64,000 nucleotides of DNA, taken from contig JABTTQ020001484.1 in the NCBI GenBank assembly GCA_016081115.2, forward strand, positions 62,001-126,000, in the 5' to 3' direction. Shown here in pieces: positions 11,572 to 24,339 of this stretch (the stretch's first letter is position 1; every line of letters starts with the position of its first letter). The stretch is from Rehmannia glutinosa. Taxonomy: Eukaryota > Streptophyta > Magnoliopsida > Lamiales > Orobanchaceae. Both the position numbers and the translations under genes were made by a program. The notes under the pieces are model-generated. The model saw only the letters and a list, made by a program, of their open reading frames with translations. It was not told where the DNA came from and did not search any database.

Positions 11572-11848
11572 CACCTACAAATAATGAGCTCAACACAAGC
11601 TAAAGTCGTGGTCTATAAATTGGGATAATTTCAATTTTAGTACATAAATTATAGTCTGTTTTCAATTTTAATACCCCACTTCCAAATCATATCAATTTTT
11701 GGTACTCATGTTTTTACTTTTGAGTCACTTTCAACACATTCCGTCATAAGTTTTGGACCCCATAATTTACTTTTGACATAATAGGGTGAAATTGATTAAA
11801 AAAATGGGGTACCAAAAATTAATATGCCTTAAAAGTGGTGTAGCAAAG

Positions 11849-12540
11849 TTTTTTTTTTTTGAATAAATGCGAAATAAAAAGAAAAAAGAAATATGAAGTG
11901 CACTGCTTAGAAGCCAAACAACTAGCTATAAAATAAGGGTCTCATGAAAACCTATCATAGTAAAACCCAATGGGAAAAATCTTTGATAGAAAAAAGAATA
12001 CCCTATAAAAGAAACAATAAAAATAACTTAAAATCCCAATCTAAATGATGAACGTCTATTTCTAGAGGATTTTCGAATGGCAATGTGATTTGTTTTTTTA
12101 GCACGTGCTCGAGTATCATCTTGACGATCTGATGTATCCTGTGTAATATCTACCCAAGATCCTCGAGCCACAATGCCATAATATTCATGTTTTCCGGGTG
12201 TATCACATGACTGGAAGCCACAATTGCCATAATATTCATAGCTTCTTCGTCTCATGAGTGGAAGTTTGTCTACAGTTAGTAATAAAATGCCCCACAACTC
12301 GACAATGCGCACAAATTTTTGGTAGGTTTTCGTAGCTAAAAGATACGAAGGAGCAATATCCAACCCTTTCTACCATACTAAACTTTTGCAAAGGGGAATT
12401 TAAATCCATTTCAAAGTGGGGTATCAAAGGTGAAAACGTGCATCGTTTAAGTACTAGATTGGAATTATTCCTTTGTAAATTTATATAAAAAATGCACGAT
12501 GATAATATAGAATTGCAAGGGCTTGGGTCATGGGACACAC
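11849..12540 (-). pseudogene. L1-type LINE remnant: ORF1 zinc-knuckle end plus poly(A) tail
   Basis: The minus-strand frame at 12538-12236 carries 'VERVGYCSFVSFSYE' followed by 'CAHCRVVGHFITNC'. This is the plant L1 ORF1 pattern of a conserved strand before a CCHC zinc knuckle (C-x2-C-x4-H-x4-C). The frame at 12363-12028 overlaps it and is shifted. On the minus strand the remnant ends in an A-run at 11860-11849, preceded by a typical AT-rich LINE tail. No reverse transcriptase is present, so the copy lost ORF2 by internal deletion. I could not find a target duplication. ORF1 proteins bind the element's RNA; this copy is dead. Confidence 0.7.
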
Positions 12541-13093
12541 ATCCAATTTGTGGTACAATGAGATTAGGGATATGCCATTGGTCAAGGAAACATTAAACTC
12601 ATCATTAATCAATAAAGTTAACTTCAATGTTAACATAAATCAAGACAGGGTGCTAATTAATTATTAGTGAACGGTTTGGATTTGGGAAAGAGATGTAAGG
12701 GCTAAGTTTTACCTTTGCCGAAGCCGTCCGTTTACCCAAATTGTTTGGAATAAAAGTTGGTCGTGCAAGAAAATGGAAAGCAAAGTAGAAAAAATACCAC
12801 TGGCATTAAAAATTTATAAATAATGATAAAAGCACCATTTGGGCCTCATACTTTCAGAATAGTGAAACAAACATGTGTTTGGTGGTTTAAATTAATAGTA
12901 GAAAATATCTTCAAAAAAAAAAATTAATAGTAGAAAATTGAAATGGAAATGGGAAAAATCCCAACTACAGTAAACTAAAATACACCTCTATCACCAGACT
13001 AGGAGGACCTCAATGTACACATCTTCATCTAATAATCATTATAATATATATTCATTTTTTATGAAAATAAGTATGCTAATTATTAGTTACAAA
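12541..13093. other. Intergenic DNA, nothing recognised
   Basis: AT-rich single-copy-looking sequence with no coding similarity and no repeats I can identify. Confidence 0.5.
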
Positions 13094-13327
13094 TAGAGCT
13101 GATAATGAGTTGGGTCGGATCTGCCCAGCGGACAAAGTCGTAAAATTAGGCCGAGTCGGGCCGAAATATCATCGGGCCACATTTTTTGGGGCCCAGTCTA
13201 GTCCATCACGTGTAATTCTGACCGGATCATTCGGTTTGTCGAGCTTCGTGCCATTTGGACCGAGCCCACTCCTATATGTGGGCTGGTCCAACCAGCCCAT
13301 TGGATCGGACCAACTTTGCCAAGTCTA
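13094..13327. mobile_element. hAT-like MITE, TAGAGCTG family, copy 3
   Basis: It starts TAGAGCTGATAATGAG. The opposite end is a degenerate inverted partner, and the interior is rich in GGGCC/TCGGACC words as in the 6734 and 8920 copies. Flanks GTTACAAA (13086-13093) and ATTACAAA (13328-13335) match 7 of 8, the duplication length expected of hAT elements. Confidence 0.6.
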
Positions 13328-13741
13328 ATTACAAACATGCATTATATTATTCCATTTCCATCTCAACCCTTTCATTATCACAAATTTCTCTGATTTATTT
13401 GTCACCATCAAAAAGCCCTATGGTTGGCATTTCATTTTCAATATCCAAGAATCAAGAAACCCATACCCCAATTTTCTATTTAGTGGGGTTCTCATTGGGA
13501 GTTAAGTGTTGATATCAAATAATAATGAAACCGATAAAGATAAGGGTTGGCCATTCAACTAATGTCCAAAATTAATCTTTAATTGCATCTGGTGATTTTG
13601 CTGATGACAACAAAAGTTGGTTGGGTCCACCTCTTTGATCACAAAATTTGACCAGCCATTTTCTTCCCACTCTGCTTGGTTCTTGAACCTTACCTTTGAA
13701 AACTTCAAGCTTGACATTATCAAGCATTGTCATTACCATTT

Positions 13742-13978
13742 CTTTTTCTTTTTTTTTATTTGGTTGCTAGAACAGAACATTTTATTTCTAATTACGCCCC
13801 TTAAATCGAACTCACGTGGATCTTTATTCAATATGGATTCACACCAAGTTCTTCACCAGCCTGCATATGCCCCGTAGAGACATTTTGATGGAGTACATGT
13901 TAGAACCCACGACCTCCACCCCACAAGAGACATAAGTCTCTTGCGGTGGCCAGTGGACTAAGCCCCCTCTGGTTTTGG
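13742..13978 (-). mobile_element. tRNA-derived SINE
   Basis: On the minus strand the 5' end carries a tRNA-like head. An A-box-like region (GGGGCTTAGTCCACTGGCC) is followed about 40 bases later by the B-box-like GGTCGTGGGTTCTAA. The body then runs into an A-rich tail (AAATAAAAAAAAAGAAAAAG) near 13742-13762. The flanks CATTACCATTT (13731-13741) and CATCACCATTT (13979-13989) match 10 of 11 and form a target duplication. It is a non-coding parasite of LINE machinery, and the internal boxes would recruit RNA polymerase III. Confidence 0.75.
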
Positions 13979-13989
13979 CATCACCATTT

Positions 13990-14512
13990 TTATTACTACA
14001 TAAAATAGATTCCATCAATTCTAAAAAGCATTATGCACTACATAGACGATAGACTGTAGTCTAGCCCTTAACCTGATCGGGTCTAAGCGGGGTTTGGTGG
14101 GGTATAGATAAGATCAGTTAGGTGGTAAAACCTTGGTGAGTGGCCACAATTTGGAGTTTGTTTGAATATGTTCCATAGACCTTTAATGACTCTGAATTTT
14201 ACCTTTATAACAACAAGAAACTTGAAGTTTATGTGCACCTCAACTTCAACAGTTTCTGTTGTTGGAATATGGTAAAACCGAGTCATTGTCATATTATCCT
14301 TATGGTATGTCAATATCAGTCTTAACATGCAGCCTAGTGACAATATATATCATATCCCTTGATAAGATGCCTCTTAACAAACTAAAACTTAGTTGTCATT
14401 GTGGAATGAGCTATAAGTGTCTATTTGGCACTTTCCCAAAATAGCTCATCCAACTAACAATTAAGTATATCCCAAACTGGATCTGTTTATTTTATTGGCA
14501 TCAAATAAAATC
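13990..14512. other. Flanking DNA left of element A, nothing recognised
   Basis: No reading frame with family similarity. It is the insertion site of element A; the 5 bp next to the LTR are AAATC, which should recur at A's far end outside this window. Confidence 0.5.
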
Positions 14513-16043
14513 TGTAGGTCCCAAGGGGTGAGAAGTAAGGTTTAGAAGGGGGAAAGGGGGGTTGAATAAACCTTACCAAATTTTTTTTTAGCTCTTTTAA
14601 AATAATTCAACAGAGTTGACTCAAACAATCGTGTCTCGATGAACAACTAAGTTGGCTTTTCGGCTAAGTTACCCACTCAATGATTTCGATAGATAGAGTT
14701 GATAGTATAATCGGCTTTCAAGCCAAATACTTAACTTGGTTGATTGGTTTTTAACAGCGGAAGACTTAACACCATTTGATTTGATTTATGCTCGTTTTAA
14801 ACACTTAGTTTTTAGCACTTGGTTATTTATCAGTTTGATAGCAAATATGATACTAACAGCAGATATAAAGTAAATGTGCAGGAAGGTAAATTTGCTGAAA
14901 GTAAATGACACAAATATTTTATAGAGGTTCGAAGATGGGGTAATTATTCTAATCCTCTCTTCTCCAACTCCTGGAGGAATTCACTATGTAACAGATCAGT
15001 TTACAAAGTGGTGAACAGTTTGGAGACAACCTTGATCACACAGCTGGCTTCTCTTGCGACTCTTCTTCTTCAGGCAGGCGCGCTCACTTGACTCACTTCT
15101 CAAGTTCTTGGATTTGATCAAGAAGCCCTCCAACAAACTTGATAATGGTTCGACACGAACCTTTCTACAATCATGACTTGGAAAGTAGACCCCTTTAGTT
15201 TCTTCTAGAGTTTCCTCTTCAATGATTTGAAGTTGTCTTTCCTTCATGACTTGTGTTGGATCGATTTCCTTCGAGTTTCGTGCTTGAGGAATATCTTGAT
15301 AAGCTTTGAGAGTATTGCGGGTTAAATGCACGAAAATTGATTGCTTGTTCGTGGTTCGGGTAACCTCTTCTCAATAACTTCCTCGGCCTTTTATAGTGCA
15401 CATTTGAAATTGTGCCCGTCGAAGAGATAAAGCTAATTTCAAATGTCACTTTTGTGATTGTTGGCTTGTCTTGTCTTGGTCCGATCCTTGATGTAGACTT
15501 TTCTCGTATTAATGACATACCGACTTTGCGGTGTGTCGACACAAGATGCGATGCTTCCCATTGGTTCATTCCTTTTGTACAATTAGGAAAAAGCACTTTT
15601 AGACTGACAACTTTACATGTTACTATATCGAGTAACATTTGTGACTTTATTCCAACGGATCTAAGTCGATTGTCTTCACTTGATCTTTGTCTTTACCCCG
15701 GATGACTTGAGTCGGCTCAATCATAGGATTGACTTACACTTTGTCACTCGGACAGACTTGGCTCTTTTAAGTTGACTTGGTCGACACTTCTTACTTAATT
15801 GTTCATGATTGACTCTTCTTCTTGATCGATCCTTGTCTTTCCTTCGTGGCATTACTCGGTGACATATATCGTAGTCTTCTCACAAATCCATGATCTACTT
15901 CTTGTAATCCTTGGCATAGCGACTTGACTCAGCTTTTCCAGTCCTATCTATTACAATACAAATTATAAGAAAAATGAGGTGCCAACTTCCTAGTTTAAGT
16001 TTTACATGGTATCATCAAAATCTATAAAATAAAATTCCTAACA
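14513..16043 (-). repeat. 3' LTR of element A (1,531 bp)
   Basis: On the minus strand it begins TGTTAGGAATTTT and ends GGGACCTACA (TG...CA), directly after the polypurine tract. It aligns along its length to A's 5' LTR (55975-56930) and to the LTRs of B and D. It has a TATA box at 15395-15389 (CTATAAAAGG type). Many differences from the other copies fall at CAG/CTG positions, for example CTTTTCGGCTAAG near 14655 against CTTTTCAGCTAAG near 56113. Confidence 0.9.
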
Positions 16044-16060
16044 ATTTCCCCCTTTTTGAT
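16044..16060 (-). other. Polypurine tract of element A
   Basis: On the minus strand this reads ATCAAAAAGGGGGAAAT and abuts the LTR start TGTTAGG. The same tract occurs before the 3' LTRs of B and C. It serves as the plus-strand primer in reverse transcription. Confidence 0.9.
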
Positions 16061-19000
16061 GATGCCAAAACTTTAATGAATAAGTAAACTGCAAAAAAAA
16101 AAAAAATACGAGCAGTGTAGTAACAAAGAATGTATGCTTGAATGAATCATTTTATTGATCATAGCATTCTTGTCCTTTACAAAGCTGTTTACAGGGATTT
16201 TCCTATACAAAGCTCTATACAAATACATCAGTGCAAAATGTATCTAAGCTAAGTTACAAGGACATTTACAGAGCTTATTACAAAAGACTTACATTGAAAT
16301 GTATTTACACAAAAATACACGAAGGGGTTCGCAGCACACTTCAACGCCTTTGTTGCTTCCTTCCTCTCTCTTCTTCAGCTCTTCTGCGATCTTCATCATC
16401 AGCTCTTTTTCTTCTTCTCATCTTATTCCCTTTTGTTTTTCTCATACGCCGCTTTGAAGCAATGTCATCCCTTCACGCTTTCTTCCCATTCACGAGTCAC
16501 TTTGGAGCTTTTTCCGCCATCCTCTTCTTGGCTTCTTCAATTTTACGAGCAACTTCTACAAGATGGTCATGCCCATTGAAGATGTGATTCCCCTTTTTTT
16601 AGGATCAACAAAAGTGACATCTTTTGGCCTTGGCCGAGATTGAGAAATTCTTCCAGTGCCACTTTGTCTTCCCTTTCTGGACTCTGCTACTCTTCCTCTA
16701 AGAGCATACTGTACAGGAGCCTAGGATTTTCCAGCTGAGTGACTGCTAATACTCTGCTGCTTCTCAGTCGTGTTGCATACCTCGCCTTTTTCCCAGTTCA
16801 ACTCCCAGGCTTGAGTCAAAGTCATACCTTCGAAGTAGCCTTCAGCTTCCAAAGTTTGAAATTCCTCCATAGATCTGGGCTCAGATCTTGCATCCGGTAT
16901 TACTTCTCTGGGGGGCTATATCATGGCATTTTCTAATCCAGCTGGGAGACCATGCTGTTTTAAAAGTTCTTCCACTCGTGCTGACGTATCCTCAGCTACC
17001 TTCTCAAATGCAGCTTCGATGACCTTTCTCTTATCCTTCATGGCCACGGAATCTTTTTCAATTGGTAGGTTTAAGGGTAGTTTGCTGAGAATATCAGCTG
17101 TGAGTTGACCTAGCTGAGGGGTTTCAGCGTATATCAACTTCATTTCCTTCGAACTTCTTTCCGCCTCAGCTTTGTCACCTCCTTTCTTCACTTTCTCTTC
17201 CTTCAATCCCTTGAGGGACTCCTCTTCCCCCTTTTTGGTATCATCATCAAAAGAGAGAGGGATCCCAGGGAACAAACCACTGAGGATAAAGTCCAGTCGG
17301 CTGTTTGTCGAGTTATGCTTGGAGTTTGATGCATCATACACCTTTCGAAATTCCGAGCGTGTGGCCTTCGACTCGGCTGTTACGATCTTCATTTCAGCCA
17401 TGAAAATGCTGAATTTCTCATTCATATTGTTCTCGAGTCGGGCAATTTCATTCTTGTGGAAATGTTGCAGCAACTCCATATCCGACTTATTGGACTGTTC
17501 AATCCTCGTAATATACTCCTTCATCCGTTGTTGGTACATTGAATTATGCGCACTCCAAAATAGCATTTTCGCAAATAAGGCCTTGAAGTGGCGGACTTGC
17601 TCAGATCTCATAGCTGTCTGCTGCGCGGCCCATTCCCTGATGCACATTACAATCCCTCTCAAATCAACTGTGAGGGTGGCATCACGATCGTCCAGTCGGA
17701 GGTCCAAAGATGCTTGATGGCATTCCATCTTCTCAATTTCAGTGCAGATGGTCTTGAAAGCTTTATGGAACTCCGCTGCGGAGGTTGACTCAGCTGCTGG
17801 CCATTCTGCATCAAAATCAAAATCCATTGGAACAATCGTATCCGAGGGGATGACTGGCTCTTCGCGCACTGTATATTTCCTTAATTCTCACGGAAGATTG
17901 ACTTCTAACACGGCAATTCAACGGTGAACGGAAATTATTCCTCAAAAACATCATCTCGAACAAATGGGATCTCCGAGTCTTTTGCTTGTGGAGCCTGCCC
18001 TTGTTCATGATGAGTAGAATCAGCTCTCTATGCCTCAGCTGCAGCAGCGTCATCGGCATATGTCACATCTGTGGCAGCATATGACAGATCTGTTGGAGTC
18101 GTTACTGCTGCAGCTGTGGAAGCCTTCGCAGCTGACTCTTTCGCTGCTAGAGCATCTATTGGTGTGTGCTCAACTGACTGAGCCTCAGTTATCTTAACAA
18201 CTTATTCGGTTTCAGTGTTTTCTGCTAAATGAATAACCTGTTCCTCAGTTGTCTCATCAGTGTCCTCGGAAGATGATGAGGCCTTAGGAGATGGCTCATC
18301 ATCAAAGTTAAATCTCATAGGAGTCGTCTTCTCGCTGACTTGGCCATGAGATTTGAGAACATCCTCAGCTGTGTCCATCGTAGGATTTTCATGTGGAGTG
18401 GACTCAGCTTCATCTTCCGATCACAGAAATGATGTATCAATATTCTCTTGGGAGTTATGAAGAGCGCCTATCTCCTTTTCTGCATCAGCGCCTTCAATCG
18501 GAGGAGTGTTCTGATCATCTTTACCCTTACCCAGGGAAGTCTCAACCTACATTGGGCCTTCTACACCCCCAATAGTCTTTACTGCTGCAGGGCCTTCTAC
18601 GTTCTCTTCGACAGTTTCAATTGTCTTAGGGTCTTCAATTATCCCTTCGACAGACACAGTTGTCTTAGGGTCTTGGACGTTGGCATCCATTGGAGTCTCA
18701 ACTTCTTGGATTGCACTTTCAGAGCCCAGAGTGTTAACTCCCAGGGCTTCACCATCCTTTGCCTCAGTTGTGGTAGCAGCGTTGTCGGCTTTCAAAGCAG
18801 TAGACATCTCAGCTGAGACAGACTCAACTGTCCGAGCGTCGTTAATGTGTTGTTGTTCTTCGATTTCTTTACCTTCGCCTCATGACTGCATAGGTGTGTC
18901 TCCCAGAGCAACCTCCAACCCAGCTGTGGTGGAGAGAGTTTCTCCCTCAATTAGCGCACCAGCTGAGTGAATGAGAGTGGGGTCACTCTGCTCCTGAGAC

Positions 19001-20945
19001 GCGGCTTCTGTTCCCTCTGAGTGTTGAGCCACAGGGGAAGGTGTGGTAACACCTTCATCAGGGGTTAGCTTGGCTTGAGTGCCGAATCCCCAGCTTCATT
19101 GCCATTACCCTGCAAGCCATTAGTCGAGTGCACGGGGGATGTGGTGGCAGCTATGGTTGATGCAATCTGCTGCGCCACTTCCAAAGGATCCGTCTAAAGA
19201 AGAGTTTGGGAGGACTCTCCCGGACCTTCTAAGAGACTTTTCTCGTGCATGGCTCTGGATTCCTGCAATGCTTGCTGCAGTTTTGACTTCTTGGCTGCGG
19301 CAGTTGTATCCATGTCTTCATCGTTGTCGGTGTACTCATGAAGATGCTCATGTGTATGTTCGAGAGTACCTGTGAAGGCACACATTTTGGACTTCTCTAG
19401 GGATCGGGCTCGCTCCTCAGCTTTCTCCTTCTTATCCTCTTTAATAATGCGGAGGATGTCCAAGCAATTTTCTTCATCAAGGACAGATTTAACATCTTTA
19501 ACACCAAGGAATCGGAGAAGCTCTTCTTCCTCCTCGATGAACTAAGGGCGCGTGAACTGCACCCTTGAATGATCCAACTTCCATGCCCTCCATTCTCTCA
19601 ATCGCCTTTGAATGCCAGGGTAAACTGGAGAGTACATGATCAAATCATCATCATTATCGCCTTCATCTCCAGTTTTCTGAATGGGGGCTAGGGGACCTTG
19701 CTCTTCCTCAGACTCAACAACGTCAGTCCGAGGAGGTGAGACAACTTTTTATGGCATAGGGTCTGTTGTCTCAGCTGTTTCAACTTCCTCAGCTGTTTGC
19801 CTCACAGCTGGGTCTTCGACGGATCTCTGCTGATCAACATCAGCAGTCTTCTCAGGTACATCAACAACTTCAGGAGATCGTTTCTTCCCGAGCATCGCTA
19901 GATCTCGGTTTTGTCTCAGTGTGTCTAGGATTCATTTGTCTTTTCAAGCTCAGAGCGCCTGAATAGCCGTCTCTTTTTGGGGTGAACCACTGGGATCTCT
20001 GGTTCCATCTCAGCAGATTCTTCGGTAGCGGGGGCTTGGACACTTTTCTTAGAGGCAACTACCTTTCTTGACTTGGCAATTCTCTTCTTCTTTACGATAG
20101 GGGAGGGAATTTGAGGTTCCTCCGCTATCTCGACTGTGGGGGCAGGAGTCTCGGCTGCACGAGCAGGTGACTCGGCTACATGGGCAGGAGCTTTGGACTT
20201 GGTTGTGGGAGCAGGTGCTTTTTTTGTCTTGGGTGCGGGGGCAGGGGCATGCTTAAATACCGCAACTTTCTTCTTGGCTGGGGAGTCTCAGCTGTGTCTT
20301 CAGGATCAGCTGATTTCTCCTTACTGGTATCAGCCCTTCTAGCATGAGCCTTTTTCTGGGTTGCTGAGAGGTTCCCTCTGAACATCTTTTTGTTGACATG
20401 GAAGGGCTTGCCATGGCGTAACGCAATACCCTTCACCTCCATTAGATGGCCAATTACCAGGCCATAACCCAGGGAACATCCAAAGGACCCATCCTCCTTG
20501 TAGGTCCTGTTCAACACATTTTGACAGAGTCTGTTGTAAACAAACTCAGCGCAGTTTACTTTCTTCTCTTGCATGATCGCATCCATCACAATCAGCTTAG
20601 TCTTGGACAGCTGATTGAAGCTTCCTAATTTCATGTCAACGCACTTCTAGACGACATCCATTAGCTTGTGATAGTCGTCCTTCAAAGATTCTTTCTTTGC
20701 TGTATAGACCACTTTCGCAGCACACTCCGCGGGCAACAAACAATGCTCATCAAGATCTTTGGCATTGAGTTTGATGACCTTGCTGTGGACCGATGAACGG
20801 ATTCCATTGTCCAACACTTCAGCGTTCACATAAAACTTAACGACCTCTTCAAGGTACGTATGAGTGAACTCCATCATCAGAAAGTCCTTCAGGCTGGACT
20901 TCTCCAATTTTTCAGCTATTTTCTTAACCAGGGTTTCATCGATAC

Positions 20946-22324
20946 TGATCGCCAAATTCTTACCGCAAGCGTATGGTGTCAAGTTTTGGTATAGTTTTGA
21001 AAGTAGGGTTATCGTCTCCACAAGGATTGTTATCAAATTTTATACGAAGTACTATAATTAAAATAGCTTAATTCTATCTAGAAATCGAAAAGAGATGAGT
21101 TGTTTATTAAACTAAAAATAAAACTAAAAATAAACTAACAAATTGGTTCAGACAAATAATCAAACACTTAAAGATATGAATTCTAGAGGGTTGATTTCAC
21201 CTAGTTATCCCCTATGTTTTCAATCCAGTTTATTAATCACAAGCTATCAATCTATAAGCCAATATTCCTACCGTTTATCACTTCCTCTCTCGAGTGCCAA
21301 GTGATTCTAGGTTCCAATTTCTGATTTTGATATCTCTATAAAATCATAAATTATACCCTAATACGCTCAATGAATATTCTATCACAGGCTTCAAAAGATT
21401 CATAAACCTCTCGGTTCTATGAAACCCTAGGTTGTGCTATTCTATGGCCAGGCGTTCAATTACCTCTCCCGAGTGTCAAATCAAACACACCAAACAATCT
21501 AAACTATTGATCAGATAATTCAGATGCAATCAAATCAAATAGCACAAATAGATTAATTAACATGCGAATTTCATAAACTGGAAATCAAAACATAGGTTCA
21601 AACGTAAGTTACATCAATCCCCTAGAAAGATGGGTTTAGCTCATAATAGATGTACAAAAACTCATGAATAGATAATTATACATCGATGGGGTTCAACAAA
21701 GATACTAGAGAAATAATTCAAAATGATAAAGGGAGGAATCTTCTCCGTTTCCAGAAGATAGATGCGTTCGAATATCGTCCCGAACTCTTTCTCTTTGCTC
21801 AAAATCGTCCCTTATGCTCTCAAAAATGTCCAACCCTTTGTGTGTACGTGAGTTCTTGTATTTATAAGCTCGAAACCCTCGAAAATCCGTCGAAAAGCCC
21901 AAAAAATAATAGGCCTGTGTTAGCCTTTTTTGAGTTCATCGCATGTCGCTCGGTGCCACACGCCGGCGCCAGCCTTGGCTTGGGGCTTTGTGTGCCTAGT
22001 GCCCCAAGACTTCCCTTGCTGCCGCCCAATCAAGCCTTTTGCGTCGGGCGCTACATCGTCCACCTTTTTTTTGCTCAGACGATTTTTGAGTTGCGGGGTT
22101 TTAGCCGCGCGCCGATCTTACTCAATATTTTTCCATTTTTCCGCTTCTAAAATGCGATCTTCACCATCCAAACACGTTTTTCATCGTTCTTAATCAATTT
22201 CGGCCTACCAAGAATCCCATCTCTCAAACGACATCTAATTACATGTATTCGACTCAAACGACACTAAAAATACCGAAAATAACGCACAATCCTAGTCTAA
22301 AGATAGTATAAAACCAACTTAAAA
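20946..22324 (-). repeat. 3' LTR of element G
   Basis: It aligns almost base for base with 26515-28029 over most of its length. On the minus strand it ends ...GATCA. The start (near 22324) is AT-rich and not a clean TG. The GC-rich block at about 21905-22110 is shorter and strongly diverged from its partner at 27465-27810. Confidence 0.85.
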
Positions 22325-24339
22325 AATACCCCAAACTTAGATGTTTGCTTGTCCTCAAGCAATTGGACTAAAAATTCAACAATCATGAAGGAAATAAAAA
22401 TAAAGACGGACTTCAATCTTCACAACCAAACTCATTTCAAATTTCATTTCACTATCCACGTGTTTTCACCATGTGATCATGAAGGTGGAATGCTATGCCA
22501 ACTCCGTTTTCATTATCCTGAGAAGGATCAAGTGTTTTCAAGGACTTTCAGGCTTGTCTTTCACACTAATCTCCACTAATGTAGGCTAATGTAACACAAG
22601 GATCAATAGGACTTTCAAAGCTTGTAATGGCTTAGGTAAGGTAGGAAAATATAGGAATAAGTGGCTCAAATCACCCAAACACACAATTATCACTTCAAAT
22701 CACCAATTAGCAACTACCCTTCACTTTTTGACATCCCAATGTTTATGAACCTTAAATCCCGCTGATTTTTCTCATTTTCTTTTCTTTTTTTCTTTCCTTT
22801 CTCTTTTTGTTTCTCGAAACCCCCAAACTTATTCTTTTGCATACATGGGGTTTCATATTTTTCTTTCTCGGGCAACTTCATGCCATTAAACACATACCCT
22901 TCTCATCATACCCTCCTCAACCTTCAATATTTTTCTATATTTTGTGTGTATGAGTGATGGGTGATTAGGATATTCACATTTAGGCTCTGGGTATTAGATT
23001 GGTTGCCAAAGAAACGGGTTTATAAGGCTCAAAGAGGGACACTAGGGAAAATATAATACAAAGGTAGGAATTTTAGGCTCTAGCTTGTTCAAAGATGGCC
23101 TAAATCACTTCCTTAGTGTTACTTCACCTAGGATTTCGCCTCGACTAGTGATCAGACAAGTTCTAGAATCCGGTGGGATCATAAAAGAAACACTCAATCG
23201 CATAAATCATCCCCGAATAAATCAACAGAGTTAAGAACACAGATGGAATTAATGGAAAGAAGATTAAATCACAGTTCAAACACATGCTCTCTTGACCGTT
23301 CAACTCATATTCAACAAATTCACTTAGTCATGCAGTTTCACAGTTTTACAGACGACCCGACTCGACTCTAGACTCTTTTTTCATTTTTTTTTTCAGACTC
23401 AAGACTCGACTCGATGAATGAAAACAGTTTGCATCCCCCCAAACTTAAAACGACATTGTCCCCAATGGAGAGGTGGGAAAAAGGACTTTCCTGGTAGCCG
23501 AGGAGCGAAGGCTCCTTAAGTCATGTGGTACTACTACGTGTATGAAGTGTCTCGTATAAGCTCACTACGCATCCTAGCGCACAAGCCCGTGGGTGTTGTA
23601 TGCCTCTAAGGTGTGGTCTTGTTCTTTCCCTTCGCCTTGGCCCGGGCTTTTTTTGGTTTCGCATCTTTGTAACCTAGCAAGGTAGACAAGAAAACAAAAC
23701 TCGTGGAACCATGGAATTCGGTTACGGCTGAGAAATTGACAATCAAAGTACGTACATAAAGCACCCAAGTGGAAAATATAGTGCCATGCCAAAAAGATAA
23801 GCATAGATATGCAAGATAGCACTAAACAATGTGAAACTGTCATTGGGGCATTTAATCAAACACCTCGTGTGCATGAATTTAGGAAAAGAGGGTAAATGCA
23901 ATGGATAACTCAAGTAAATCCCAAAATTCAACACCAAGTCTAAGTCCAACATGATCAACCAATCCACAATCCACCAATCAACAACCATTATCCTAGCACT
24001 ACTACAATCCAATCACACAACATTCACATGATGGGGAAAACCATGGGGTGGGGTTTGGAAGTTGCAAACTTACCAAATAATGAGTGGAAGAGATGAAGAT
24101 GGTGTGTGTGGTGTTAGAGTGCTCCTTTGTGAAGATGAAGTGGGATATGTGGGATTTGCACAAATAAGAGGGGTGGGGTGTGATGCAACTTACTACTCCT
24201 TAGAATGCAAAAAAATTCAGAAAAAACAAAAACAACTACTAAACTATATTAATACTATGAAAGCAATAAAAAGGGGCTTGGGTTGCCTCCCAAGAAGCGC
24301 TAAGTTTACAGTCTTCAGCCAGACTATGTCAGATTATCC
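22325..24339 (-). other. Non-coding 3' part of element G
   Basis: Two kilobases between the protease frame and the 3' LTR without recognisable protein. An autonomous Athila-like element would have reverse transcriptase, RNase H and integrase here. A G-rich word (on the minus strand AAGTTTGGGGTATT) next to the LTR at 22325-22340 may be the polypurine tract. A second one (TTTAAGTTTGGGGGG) is near 23435-23450. Confidence 0.6.

Noticed and set aside
13870..13978. A true tRNA gene on the minus strand
   Set aside because: Box-like motifs are present but no cloverleaf with a proper acceptor stem can be drawn, and the A-rich tail and flanking duplication fit a SINE.
17172..17717. Plus-strand ORF of 181 codons
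   Set aside because: It is the antisense shadow of the open coiled-coil frame of ORF3 in element A (17869-16916, minus).
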